Assembly: GCA_033875255.1 (NCBI GenBank)
Contig: JAWZSN010000026.1
Coordinates: 11,906-75,905, forward strand
Reading direction: 5' to 3'
Origin: Marinimicrococcus sp033875255
GTDB lineage: Bacteria > Pseudomonadota > Alphaproteobacteria > Geminicoccales > Geminicoccaceae
Length of the DNA stretch: 64,000 nt
The notes below the pieces were generated by a model. That model had not been told where the DNA came from. It did not search any database and worked only from the letters and a program-made list of their open reading frames with translations. The translations under genes and the position numbers were made by a program. This document shows positions 25,830 through 34,069 of this stretch, one piece after another (position 1 is the stretch's first letter; each line of letters begins with the position of its first letter).

Positions 25830-27248
25830 TCAACGGGTCGCAAGAGATGCCGGCTGGACGTCCGGGCCTGCCGCAGCCCCGCGTCGCGCCATCGGCGTCG
25901 TGCGGGAGAAGGCGAGCCGCCGCGCCGTCATGGGAGTGACTGGCCGGCCGGTTGCGGTCAGGGCGAGCGGGCGGACGAGGAGCAGCCCGAGGCTGGTCCA
26001 CAAGAAGCGCTCTTCGGCGACGGCGCCGCTCATCACCGCGAACAGCAGGCTGGAGACGAGCAGCATCAGCGAGCACAGCAGGACCGGCTCGCGGCGCAGT
26101 CGGCCGACCTCGAGGCGGCGCATGGCCACGACGAAGCAGGCGGTGAGCAGCAGGAAGCCCACCGTGCCGTTCTCGAACATGGCCTCGAGGAAGATGTTGT
26201 GGGGGTAGGTGCGGAAGTCGAAGCCCAGGAACATGATGCCGAACGAGCCCAGCCCGTGGCCGAAGAGCGGGGCTTTGGCCCAGCCGTCGAGGGCGAAGGC
26301 GAAATAGGCGAGGCGCGGGGCGGTCGAGCTGTCCTCGGCGCCGCGGCTGAAGAGAAAGCCGAAGCGCATCAGAGTCCAGGTGAGCTCGCCGCTGGCGACG
26401 GTCCAGGCGATCCCGCCTGCCGCCGCGAGGATCACGAGGAGCACCAGGAGCTGCGAGCGGTGCATCATCGGGCCGCGCCGCGTGAAGCGGACATGGACCG
26501 CCATCGGCAGCAGCATGGCCACCACCAAGGCGATGATCGGGCTGCGCCCGCCAATGATGAAGAGGGTGAAGGCCAGCAGTGCGAAGACCAGCCCCGCCGC
26601 GATCCAGCGCAGCGTCAAGGGGGGCGCGTAGATCAGCACGGTGAAGGCGACGATGGCGCCGGCTCCGAACACCACGCCGGCGCCCAGATAGCCGCCCGAC
26701 TTGATGAAGCCCAGCTCGGTGAAGTGGCCGATTCCGTAGAAGCTCAGCCAGTCCATGGCGATCAGGATCGCGAAGACGGTGAGCAGCACCAGGAAGCGCA
26801 CCACCCGGATGCGCCGGTTGGCGATCACCAGGGCAGCGCCCATGAGGCTCCAGATACTGAGGCTGAGGAGCATCTGCAGCTTGGCGAAGCCGTAGAGCGG
26901 CCCCGGCGTCCAGGCGTAGGTGAGACAGGCCCACAGCACGAAGGCCGTGAACAGCATCACCAGCCGCAGGCCGGGCAGGTAGATCCGCTCGCGCCAGACG
27001 ACCGTCACGCCGACGGCGAGGCTGGCCAGGAAGAACAGCAGGGTGATGTCGAGGGGGACCCAGGCAAAGCGCGGGTCGGCCTTGAAGCGGCCGGCGAACA
27101 GGAAGAGCACGAAAAGGGTCTCGAACGAGAAGAGATGCAGCGCCAGGCGCCGCACCACCCGCATCCCGGCGGCAATGTCGGTGTCGATCGCGGTCCGCCG
27201 CCGCCTGCCGGTCGGCTCCGGACCGAGCGCCGGCAGCGCGACGCTCAT
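25830..27248 (-). CDS. O-antigen ligase/polymerase family membrane protein (copy B)
   Basis: A 472-residue paralogue of the product of 22864-24267, with the same hydrophobic segment pattern and corresponding motifs: LFIIGGRSPIIALVVAML, GHGLGSFGIMFLGFDFRTYP, HNIFLEAMFENGTVGFLLLT. I chose the ATG at 27248 because it has GGAGG upstream and aligns with the start of copy A; the longer frame only overlaps small upstream genes. Its ATG overlaps the stop of the 59-codon frame before it (ATGA). Confidence 0.88.
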   Translation of the reverse strand: MSVALPALGPEPTGRRRRTAIDTDIAAGMRVVRRLALHLFSFETLFVLFLFAGRFKADPRFAWVPLDITLLFFLASLAVGVTVVWRERIYLPGLRLVMLFTAFVLWACLTYAWTPGPLYGFAKLQMLLSLSIWSLMGAALVIANRRIRVVRFLVLLTVFAILIAMDWLSFYGIGHFTELGFIKSGGYLGAGVVFGAGAIVAFTVLIYAPPLTLRWIAAGLVFALLAFTLFIIGGRSPIIALVVAMLLPMAVHVRFTRRGPMMHRSQLLVLLVILAAAGGIAWTVASGELTWTLMRFGFLFSRGAEDSSTAPRLAYFAFALDGWAKAPLFGHGLGSFGIMFLGFDFRTYPHNIFLEAMFENGTVGFLLLTACFVVAMRRLEVGRLRREPVLLCSLMLLVSSLLFAVMSGAVAEERFLWTSLGLLLVRPLALTATGRPVTPMTARRLAFSRTTPMARRGAAAGPDVQPASLATR

Positions 27249-27424
27249 GGCCACCTCCGACGGGATTGCCCAAGACCTGTCCGAGCACGGCAGCTCTCGT
27301 CTCCGCCCTGGCACCCGGCCGCCTCCGGCCGGGTCAGTGCCGCCACCACCAGGAGGAGCGGGCAGAGCAGAAGCAGCGCCAGAGCGGCGGCCAGCACGTC
27401 CAGCAGGGCCTTGGCGTAGCGCAT
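27245..27424 (-). CDS. Small single-span membrane protein, possibly a sugar-transferase remnant
   Basis: A 59-residue frame starting MRYAKALLDVLAAALALLLL, then CPLLLVVAALTRPEAAG: one strong membrane segment after a basic residue. It ends in an ATGA overlap with the downstream ligase gene, which argues that it is translated. The N-terminus resembles that of WcaJ-type polyprenyl-phosphate sugar transferases, which begin with a similar K-x-x-x-D-x-hydrophobic segment, so it may be a truncated one. It may also act simply as a coupling leader for the ligase. Confidence 0.5.
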   Translation of the reverse strand: MRYAKALLDVLAAALALLLLCPLLLVVAALTRPEAAGCQGGDESCRARTGLGQSRRRWP

Positions 27425-27430
27425 TGCCGA

Positions 27431-27553
27431 TCATCCGAGGCTGGCGCTGGGCGGATGCAGCGTTGCCGCGATGATGACGGCGGCCGTGGCGGCAGCGGAT
27501 GTCGCGAAAGGCGGCGGGCTTGTCCTGCCGGCGACGTTGAAGAATGGCGCCAT
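27431..27553 (-). CDS. Short hydrophobic peptide, possible first gene of the polysaccharide operon
   Basis: A 40-codon frame with GGAG at good distance before its ATG. The product starts MAPFFNVAGRTSPPPFATSA and continues with a hydrophobic AATAAVIIAATLHPP stretch. Six bases separate its stop from the next small frame. No family is recognised; the case rests on the ribosome binding site and tight spacing. Confidence 0.35.
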   Translation of the reverse strand: MAPFFNVAGRTSPPPFATSAAATAAVIIAATLHPPSASLG

Positions 27554-27898
27554 GTGAAATCTCCGAAAGCGTAGTTCAAGCGTATAGTGGAGGCGCTTCA
27601 GATCAATCGGCAATGATGGTTAACAACTCGGCGTTCTCTGTACCTAGCTGCATCTTCAAGTTGATGATCGAAGAAAGTATAAATACCGTTAACACTGTAG
27701 CTCGCTGACGCGGCATCGTGACGAAACCGGGTCCGGCACGAATCGAAGCCGCAGGTATTCGCCGGCAATCCTCGTGAATAAATTTTCTTACAGCTGGCAA
27801 AAGTATTTATCGTTCGTGGCCGCGCCGCCGCGGCGTGTACCTCTTCGCTGGGGAGCCTTCAGGATGCGGCTCCGGGACAGTGACGAGGGGACCGACCG
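27554..27898. other. Divergent promoter region, AT-richer than surroundings
   Basis: This 345-bp stretch separates the minus-strand polysaccharide operon from the plus-strand sulfur operon. The part at 27590-27800 is clearly AT-richer, as expected for promoters of both. No riboswitch, operator or small gene could be identified with confidence. Confidence 0.5.
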
Positions 27899-28474
27899 AT
27901 GTTGCCGATCGTCGTCGATGCGGGCCGGCTGGAAATCGCGCTGGCGGGCCAGGGCGCGGCCTTCGCCCAGCGGATGGATTGGCTGCTGGCCGGCGGAGCC
28001 TCCCGCCTGACCCTGTTCACCGAGGATCCGGCCTGCCTGGCCTCCCGTCCGGAGAGCGTGGCGCTGGTGCCGCGCCTGCCGCATCCGGGCGAGCTCGGCG
28101 GCTTTCACCTGCTGTGGGTCGCCGGCCTGCCCCTGGACCACGCCAACGGGCTCGCGCGAGCCGCCCGGAGCATCGGCCTGCTGGTCAATGTCGAGGACGT
28201 CCTGCCGCTGTGCGACTTCCACACGCCCGCCGTGGTCCGCCGCGGCGATCTGGTGGTGGGCATCTCCACCGGTGGCCGCAGCCCGGCGCTGGCAGTGCGG
28301 CTGCGGCGCTGGCTCGAGGAGCAGCTCGGCGAGGAGTGGGCCGGGCGGCTCGACCTGCTGGCCCGCAAGCGCGCCGCCTGGCGCCGGCGCAAGCGACCCC
28401 TGGCCCAGCTCGCCGCTTTGGCCGATGCCACCATCGACAGGCACGACTGGCTGCCCGGGGAGCGCGGCGCATGA
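27899..28474 (+). CDS. Siroheme synthase N-terminal domain protein (precorrin-2 dehydrogenase/ferrochelatase-like)
   Basis: A 191-residue protein equivalent to the N-terminal part of CysG. The nucleotide-binding start is LPIVVDAGRLEIALAGQGAA; the glycine motif GQGAAFA is looser than the usual GGGxVA. The downstream signature is well kept: VNVEDVLPLCDFHTPAVVRR and ISTGGRSPALAVRLR. It should oxidise precorrin-2 and insert iron to make siroheme for sulfite reductase. The methyltransferase half is a separate gene (29169-29993), with cysH between them. It overlaps cysH by ATGA. Confidence 0.85.
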   Translation: MLPIVVDAGRLEIALAGQGAAFAQRMDWLLAGGASRLTLFTEDPACLASRPESVALVPRLPHPGELGGFHLLWVAGLPLDHANGLARAARSIGLLVNVEDVLPLCDFHTPAVVRRGDLVVGISTGGRSPALAVRLRRWLEEQLGEEWAGRLDLLARKRAAWRRRKRPLAQLAALADATIDRHDWLPGERGA

Positions 28475-29172
28475 CCGGCACCCTGGAGCAGCGCGCGCGC
28501 CGCTGGAGCGGCCTGCAGGGCGCCGATCTGCTGGCGGCGGCACTCGGCCACCCCTCTTATGCGGGCCGGGTCGCGCTGGTCTCCTCCTTCGGCGCCCAGA
28601 GTGCGGTTCTCCTGCACATGGTGGCGGAATTGGAGCCCGCGACGCCCGTCCTGTTCATCGACACCCTCAAGCACTTTCCGCAGACCCTGGCCCACCGCGA
28701 TCTGCTGGTGCGCCGGCTGGGGCTGCGCGACGTGCGCAGCGTGCGCCCGGCCGGGGCGATGCTGGCGCGGATCGATCCGGCGGGACTGCTGTACCGCGAG
28801 GATGCCGACTGGTGCTGCCACTTGCGCAAGAGCGAGCCGCTCGAGAAGGCGCTGGACGGCTTTGCCGCGTGGATCACCGGCCGCAAACGGTTCCAGGGCG
28901 GGCTGCGGAGCGAGCTCGTCACTGCCGAGCTGGAGGCGTCGAGCCGGCGGTTGAAGCTGAACCCGCTGGCCGGGTGGAGCGAGCAGGAGGTCGAGCGCTA
29001 CCGCGTCCGCCACGACCTGCCGGCCCACCCGCTGGAGGCGGGCGGCTACCGCTCGGTGGGTTGCATGCCCTGCACGCGGGCGGTGCGCGCCGGCGAGGAC
29101 GGCCGGGCCGGCCGCTGGCCTGGCATCGACAAGAGCGAGTGCGGCATCCATCTGGCGGGCAGGCCGTCATGA
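28471..29172 (+). CDS. cysH: Phosphoadenylyl-/adenylyl-sulfate reductase
   Basis: A 233-residue thioredoxin-dependent reductase. VALVSSFGAQSAVLLHMVAE binds the nucleotide, and the C-terminal catalytic cysteine lies in KSECGIH at 224. Cysteine pairs CC at 115-116 and CMPC at 198-201 match the CC...CxxC pattern of the [4Fe-4S] enzymes that reduce adenylyl sulfate (APS) rather than only PAPS. It is part of the overlapping siroheme/sulfite operon, with ATGA junctions on both sides. Confidence 0.92.
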   Translation: MTGTLEQRARRWSGLQGADLLAAALGHPSYAGRVALVSSFGAQSAVLLHMVAELEPATPVLFIDTLKHFPQTLAHRDLLVRRLGLRDVRSVRPAGAMLARIDPAGLLYREDADWCCHLRKSEPLEKALDGFAAWITGRKRFQGGLRSELVTAELEASSRRLKLNPLAGWSEQEVERYRVRHDLPAHPLEAGGYRSVGCMPCTRAVRAGEDGRAGRWPGIDKSECGIHLAGRPS

Positions 29173-29993
29173 GCGGCGATCCGCTTCTTCCCGACCTGGC
29201 GCCGGGCGAGGTCTGGCTGGTCGGCGCCGGCCCGGGCGATCCGGGGCTGCTGACGCTGCTTGCCCGCCACGCGCTGGAGCGGGCCGAGCTGGTGCTGCAC
29301 GACGCGCTGGTGCCGGCGGCGATCCTCGCCATGGCAGGCCCCGATGCCCGCTTTGAGCCGGTCGGCAAGCGCGCCGGCAGGCCCAGTGCCGTGCAGATGC
29401 GCATCAATGCGCGCCTTCTCGCCCATGCCCGGGCCGGGCGGCGGGTGGTGCGGCTCAAGGGCGGCGATCCGTTCGTCTTCGGTCGCGGCGGCGAGGAGGC
29501 GCTGGCGCTGCGCGCCGCCGGGGTGCCGGTCAGGGTCGTGCCGGGCGTCTCCTCCGGCACCTCGGCCCCGGCCCTGGCAGGCATTCCGGTGACCCACCGC
29601 AACCTCGCCCGCAGCGTCGCCTTCGTGACCGGCTCGGGCAGTGGCGGAGCCGCCCCGGCGCATGACTGGCAGGCGCTCTCGCGCGGCGCCGACACGCTCG
29701 TCCTCTTCATGGCAGGCGGGCGGATCGGCGCGATCGCGCGGGAGATCACGGCGGCCGGCCGGGCGCCCGGCGAGCCGCTGGCGCTGATCGCCGCCGCCGG
29801 CACACCCGAGCAGACGCGCATTCTCACCAGCCTCGGGGAGGCGGCCGAGGCCGCCGCCCGGCTCCCGCCCGGCCTGCCGGTGCTGGCGGTCGTGGGCCCC
29901 ACGGTGGCGCTCGCCGCCCTGCTCGCCCCCGAGCCTCGCGGTGCCGCCCCGGTCACCGCCCCAGCCCCCGTCCTTCTCGAAGGAGCGCGCTAG
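29169..29993 (+). CDS. cobA: Uroporphyrinogen-III C-methyltransferase (SUMT)
   Basis: A 274-residue SAM-dependent methyltransferase. Signatures are VWLVGAGPGDPGLLTLLA near the start, VVRLKGGDPFVFGRGGEEA near 94-112, VVPGVSSGTSAPALAGIPVT near 125-144 and TLVLFMAGG near 176. It makes precorrin-2, which the siroheme synthase domain gene two places upstream converts to siroheme. In many bacteria the two activities are fused as CysG; here they are separate. The ATG overlaps the cysH stop. Confidence 0.92.
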   Translation: MSGDPLLPDLAPGEVWLVGAGPGDPGLLTLLARHALERAELVLHDALVPAAILAMAGPDARFEPVGKRAGRPSAVQMRINARLLAHARAGRRVVRLKGGDPFVFGRGGEEALALRAAGVPVRVVPGVSSGTSAPALAGIPVTHRNLARSVAFVTGSGSGGAAPAHDWQALSRGADTLVLFMAGGRIGAIAREITAAGRAPGEPLALIAAAGTPEQTRILTSLGEAAEAAARLPPGLPVLAVVGPTVALAALLAPEPRGAAPVTAPAPVLLEGAR

Positions 29994-31769
29994 ATGCCCG
30001 CCACGGCAGCCCCGCTCGTCCCGCCCTCGGCACCGTTCCCGGACGAGCACATCAACGCCCTCAACGCCGTGCTCGGCCATGCGTCGGCCGAGCAGCGCCA
30101 GTGGCTTGCCGGCTTTCTCGCCGGCTATGCGGCCGCCGGCGGCCAGCCCGCGGCGGCGGCGTCAGCGGCCGCGAAGGCCCGGCCGCTGACGATCCTCTAC
30201 GCCACCGAGTCGGGCAATGCCGAGGCGCTCGCCGGCAAGGCGCAGGCGGCCGCCCGACGCCTGGGCTTCAAGCCGGTGCTGCTCGACATGGCCGACGCCA
30301 GTCCGGGCGATCTCGCCGGCGCCGAGAGCCTTCTCGTGATCGCGTCGACCTGGGGCGAGGGCGACCCGCCGCAGCGCGCTGCGTTCTTCTACGAGGATCT
30401 GATGGGCGAGGGCGCGCCGCGCCTCGAAAGGCTCCGCTACTCTGTCCTGGCGCTGGGCGACAGTGCCTACGTCAATTTCTGCGAGACCGGCCGCAGGCTC
30501 GATGCGCGCCTGGCCGAGCTCGGTGCGGTGCGCGCCGCCGAGCGAGTCGAGTGCGACCTCGACTTCGAAAGACCGGCCGCGGCCTGGACCGGCACGGCGC
30601 TGGCAGCGCTCCGGCCGGCGGACGAGGCTGCGGCCGAGGCCGGTGCCGAGATCATCCGCGTCGACTTCCACAAGGAGGCCGCCGGCCACTGGACCCAGGA
30701 AAATCCCTTCCCGGCCGAGCTCGTGCAGCAGATCGAGCTCAGCGGCTCGCGCTCCACCAAGCATGTCTTTCACCTGGAGCTGTCGCTGGAAGGCTCGGGC
30801 ATCGCCTTCGAGCCGGGCGACGCGCTCGCGCTGCTGCCGGAGAACGAGGCGGCGCTGGTCGAGGAGGTTCTGGAGAAGAGCGGTCTTGCCGGCGAGGAGG
30901 CGCTCGGCCGGCGTCTCCTGCGCGAGCTGGACATCACGACCCTCTCGCGCCCGCTCATGGAAAGCTACCAGCGCCTGCGCCCGAACGACGGCCTGGCCCG
31001 GCTCCTCGACGGCGAGGACTGGCGGAGCTTCGTCAAGGACCGCCAGCTGGTCGACCTGCTCGAGGCGTTCCCGTCGCGGCTCGAGGCGGACGAGCTGGCC
31101 GGTCTCCTGCGGCCTCTACCGGCGCGCAGCTACTCGCTCGCGAGCTCGCCGCTGGCCTTCCCCGGGGAAGCGCATCTGCTGGTGGGGGCCGTGCGCTGGC
31201 ACAGCCACGGGCGCGCCCGCGCCGGTGTCGCCTCGACCTGGCTCGGCGAGCGCCTCGGCAGAGGCGATACGGTGCGGGCCTTCCTCAAGCCCAACCGGCA
31301 CTTCCGCCTCCCCGCCGACGGCCGCACGCCGGTCGTGATGATCGGTCCCGGTACCGGCGTGGCACCGTTCCGGGCGTTCCTGCAGCACCGTCGCGAGCAG
31401 GCCGCCACGGGCCGCAACTGGCTGTTCTTCGGCGACCGCAGCTCGCTGCACGACTTCCTCTACCAGCTCGAATGGCAGGAGCTGGCCCAGGACGGGCTGC
31501 TCACCCGCATGGACGTCGCCTTCTCCCGCGACCAGCCGGAGAGGATCCACGTCCAGCACCGCCTGTGGGAGCAGCGCTGTGAGCTGTGGGCGTGGCTGGA
31601 GGAGGGCGCGCAGCTCTATCTGTGCGGCGATGCCGCCGCCATGGCGGCGGACGTCGAGTCCATGCTGCTCGCCATCGCCGCCGACCAGGGCGGGCTCGGC
31701 CGCGACGCCGCCCGTGCCTGGCTCGGCGATCTCGTGCGCGGCAAGCGTTTCCAGCGCGACGTCTATTGA
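29994..31769 (+). CDS. cysJ: Sulfite reductase (NADPH) flavoprotein alpha component
   Basis: A 591-residue diflavin reductase. The flavodoxin domain follows a short linker (TILYATESGNAEALAGKAQA near 65-84, STWGEGDPP near 119). The FAD domain shows RSYSLASSPLAFPGEAHLLV, and the NADPH domain shows MIGPGTGVAPFRAFLQHRRE, WLFFGDRSS and LYLCGDAAAMAADVE. It passes electrons from NADPH to the sulfite reductase hemoprotein encoded next. It starts directly after the SUMT stop codon. Confidence 0.92.
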   Translation: MPATAAPLVPPSAPFPDEHINALNAVLGHASAEQRQWLAGFLAGYAAAGGQPAAAASAAAKARPLTILYATESGNAEALAGKAQAAARRLGFKPVLLDMADASPGDLAGAESLLVIASTWGEGDPPQRAAFFYEDLMGEGAPRLERLRYSVLALGDSAYVNFCETGRRLDARLAELGAVRAAERVECDLDFERPAAAWTGTALAALRPADEAAAEAGAEIIRVDFHKEAAGHWTQENPFPAELVQQIELSGSRSTKHVFHLELSLEGSGIAFEPGDALALLPENEAALVEEVLEKSGLAGEEALGRRLLRELDITTLSRPLMESYQRLRPNDGLARLLDGEDWRSFVKDRQLVDLLEAFPSRLEADELAGLLRPLPARSYSLASSPLAFPGEAHLLVGAVRWHSHGRARAGVASTWLGERLGRGDTVRAFLKPNRHFRLPADGRTPVVMIGPGTGVAPFRAFLQHRREQAATGRNWLFFGDRSSLHDFLYQLEWQELAQDGLLTRMDVAFSRDQPERIHVQHRLWEQRCELWAWLEEGAQLYLCGDAAAMAADVESMLLAIAADQGGLGRDAARAWLGDLVRGKRFQRDVY

Positions 31770-31780
31770 GGACCATTGCC

Positions 31781-33496
31781 ATGACCGGGCTATCCCGCAA
31801 CGAGCGTATCAAGGAAGAAAGCCGCCTTTTGCGCGGCACCATCGCCGAGGGGCTGGAGCGCCGGATCACCGGGGCGCTCGCCGAGGACGACACGCAGCTC
31901 GGCAAGTTCCACGGCTTTTATCAGCAGGACGATCGCGACCTGCGGCCCGAGCGCGCGAAGAAGAAGATGGAGCCCGCCTACAGCTTCATGATCCGCGTGC
32001 GTCTGCCGGGCGGTGTCTGCACGCCTTCGCAATGGCTGCAGATGGACGACATCGCCGGCACGTTCGCCAACGGCACGCTGCGCCTGACCACCCGTCAGAC
32101 CTTCCAGTTCCACGGCGTCATCAAGAGCAACCTCAAGCGGACCATGCAGGCCCTGGATGCGGCCCTGCTCGACACCATCGCCGCCTGCGGCGACGTCAAT
32201 CGCAACGTGCTCGCGACCTCCAATCCCTGGCAGTCGCAGGCGCACGGGGCGGCCTACGCGCTCGCCCGCCGGATCAGCGAGCATCTTCTGCCCAGGACCG
32301 GGGCCTGGCGCGAGATCTGGCTCGACGGCGAGAAGCTGGCCGGCGGCGAGCCCGAGGAGGAGCCGGTCTACGGACGGACCTACCTGCCGCGCAAGTTCAA
32401 GACGGTGGTGGCGGTGCCGCCCGCCAACGATGTCGACGTCTTCGCCCAGGACCTGGGGTTCGTGGCGGTGCTCGACGAGGCAGGCGCCGTCACCGGCTGG
32501 AACGTCACGGTGGGCGGTGGCATGGGCATGACCCACGGCGATTTGGGGACCTGGCCGCGAGCCGCCGACGTCATGGGCTTTTGCACCACCGAGCAGGCGG
32601 TGGACGTGGCCGAGAAGGTGGTGCTGGTGCAGCGCGACTTCGGCGACCGCAGCAACCGCAAGCGCGCCCGGCTCAAATACACGATCGACGACCGGGGCAT
32701 CGACTGGTTCCGCCAGGAGGTGGAGCGTCGCCTGGGCTATTCTTTGGGCGAGCCCCGGCCGATGGCGTTCGAGCATACCGGCGACCGTTTCGGCTGGGTC
32801 GAGGATCACGAGGGCCTTTGGCACTACACGCTCTTCATCGAGAACGGCCGCATCAAGGACACGGCCCTGCGCGCCATGCGCACCGGGCTCAGGAAGATCG
32901 CCGAAATCCACGAGGGCGAGTTCCGTCTCACCGCCAACCAGAACCTGATCGTCAGCCGGATCGCGCCGCCGATGCGGGCGCGGATCGAGGCCCTTCTGGA
33001 GGAGCACGGCCTCGCCAACGGATGGAGCGGGCTCAGGCTCAACTCCATGGCCTGCGTGGCGCTGCCGACCTGCGGCCTGGCGCTGGCCGAGAGCGAGCGC
33101 TATCTGCCGGACCTCGTCACTGCGCTGGAGGACGCCCTCGAGCAGGCGGGGCTGCGCGACGACGAGATCGTCATCCGCATGACCGGCTGCCCGAACGGTT
33201 GCGCGCGCCCCTATCTGGCCGAGATCGGCCTCGTGGGCCGCGCGCCGGGCACCTACAATCTCTATCTCGGCGCGGCCTTCGACGGCACGCGGCTCAACAA
33301 GCTCTACCGTCGCGACGTCGGCCACGAGGCGATCCTGGCAGAGCTCCGGCCGCTTTTCGCCCGCTACGCCCGCGAGCGGGAGGAGGGCGAGCGGTTCGGC
33401 GACTTCGTCCTGCGCGCCGGCATCATCGCCGCCACTGCCGCTGGCCGGCGCTTCCACGAGGATCTGCCACCGGAGGTCGAGCGATGGGCGCGCTGA
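31781..33496 (+). CDS. cysI: Sulfite reductase hemoprotein beta component (NIR/SIR family)
   Basis: A 571-residue siroheme/[4Fe-4S] reductase. The cluster cysteines are visible as CVALPTC (C-x5-C) and GCPNGC (C-x3-C) in MTGCPNGCARPYLAEIGLVG. The N-terminal MTGLSRNERIKEESRLLRGT and GTLRLTTRQTFQFHGV are typical of the NADPH-type CysI. It reduces sulfite to sulfide with electrons from CysJ. A longer open frame upstream overlaps cysJ and is rejected in favour of the ATG at 31781. Confidence 0.92.
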   Translation: MTGLSRNERIKEESRLLRGTIAEGLERRITGALAEDDTQLGKFHGFYQQDDRDLRPERAKKKMEPAYSFMIRVRLPGGVCTPSQWLQMDDIAGTFANGTLRLTTRQTFQFHGVIKSNLKRTMQALDAALLDTIAACGDVNRNVLATSNPWQSQAHGAAYALARRISEHLLPRTGAWREIWLDGEKLAGGEPEEEPVYGRTYLPRKFKTVVAVPPANDVDVFAQDLGFVAVLDEAGAVTGWNVTVGGGMGMTHGDLGTWPRAADVMGFCTTEQAVDVAEKVVLVQRDFGDRSNRKRARLKYTIDDRGIDWFRQEVERRLGYSLGEPRPMAFEHTGDRFGWVEDHEGLWHYTLFIENGRIKDTALRAMRTGLRKIAEIHEGEFRLTANQNLIVSRIAPPMRARIEALLEEHGLANGWSGLRLNSMACVALPTCGLALAESERYLPDLVTALEDALEQAGLRDDEIVIRMTGCPNGCARPYLAEIGLVGRAPGTYNLYLGAAFDGTRLNKLYRRDVGHEAILAELRPLFARYAREREEGERFGDFVLRAGIIAATAAGRRFHEDLPPEVERWAR

Positions 33497-33957
33497 CCCC
33501 TCCCGCACCGGCCGTGGCGCAGCCGCTGTTCGAGGCGGCCGAGATCGGCTGGCTGCTCGTCGAGGCCGACGCGCTGCTTGCCCGTGCCGGCCGGCGGGGC
33601 GCCATCTCGGGCGCGCATCTCCGGGCCGGGATCTTCGCCCGTCTCGCGACCGACCCTCGGCTGCGCGACGGTGCGGCACGGGCGGGCGGTGCGCCGCACC
33701 GGCTGCGCACCGCCTGGCTGCTGCGCCCTGCCGATCCACCGCCGCCGCCGGCCGGCAGCGCGCTCTTTGCGGCGGTCGGCCTCGGGGGCGGCACGGCTGG
33801 CCGGGCTGGCCTGACAGTCTATGCTCCCGCACCGCTGGCCGCGCTCGGCGCTCTTGCCGGGCACGGCGCTGTCTTCCTCGCGGCGTTCGAGCCCGGCTTG
33901 CCCGAGGCGGGGCCGAACGGCGGTCTTTGGCCCACGCCCTTCGTGTGCGGCGGCTGA
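33484..33957 (+). CDS. Unknown protein at the end of the sulfite reductase operon
   Basis: A 157-residue frame whose ATG at 33484 overlaps the last codons of cysI by 13 bp. The product is rich in alanine, glycine and proline, with no motif, signal peptide or cysteine pair recognised apart from one cysteine near the C-terminus (TPFVCGG). In related alphaproteobacterial cys operons small DUF2849 or DUF934 proteins occur here, but I cannot match it to either. Coupling to cysI is the reason to think it is expressed. Confidence 0.5.
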   Translation: MGALTPPAPAVAQPLFEAAEIGWLLVEADALLARAGRRGAISGAHLRAGIFARLATDPRLRDGAARAGGAPHRLRTAWLLRPADPPPPPAGSALFAAVGLGGGTAGRAGLTVYAPAPLAALGALAGHGAVFLAAFEPGLPEAGPNGGLWPTPFVCGG

Positions 33958-34069
33958 CGGCGAGGCGCGCCGCTCGCGTCCAAAGGTCCGATCTCTCTGG
34001 CGGCACGGGCCGGAGTGCGATAGGGGCGGGACGTGGATGAGGTGCGGCGGCGCTGGAGCTTTTGACATC

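Noticed and set aside
24846..27419. An 857-codon plus-strand frame over the polysaccharide genes
   Set aside because: It covers three clearly recognised minus-strand genes in the opposite sense and has the composition of a shadow frame.
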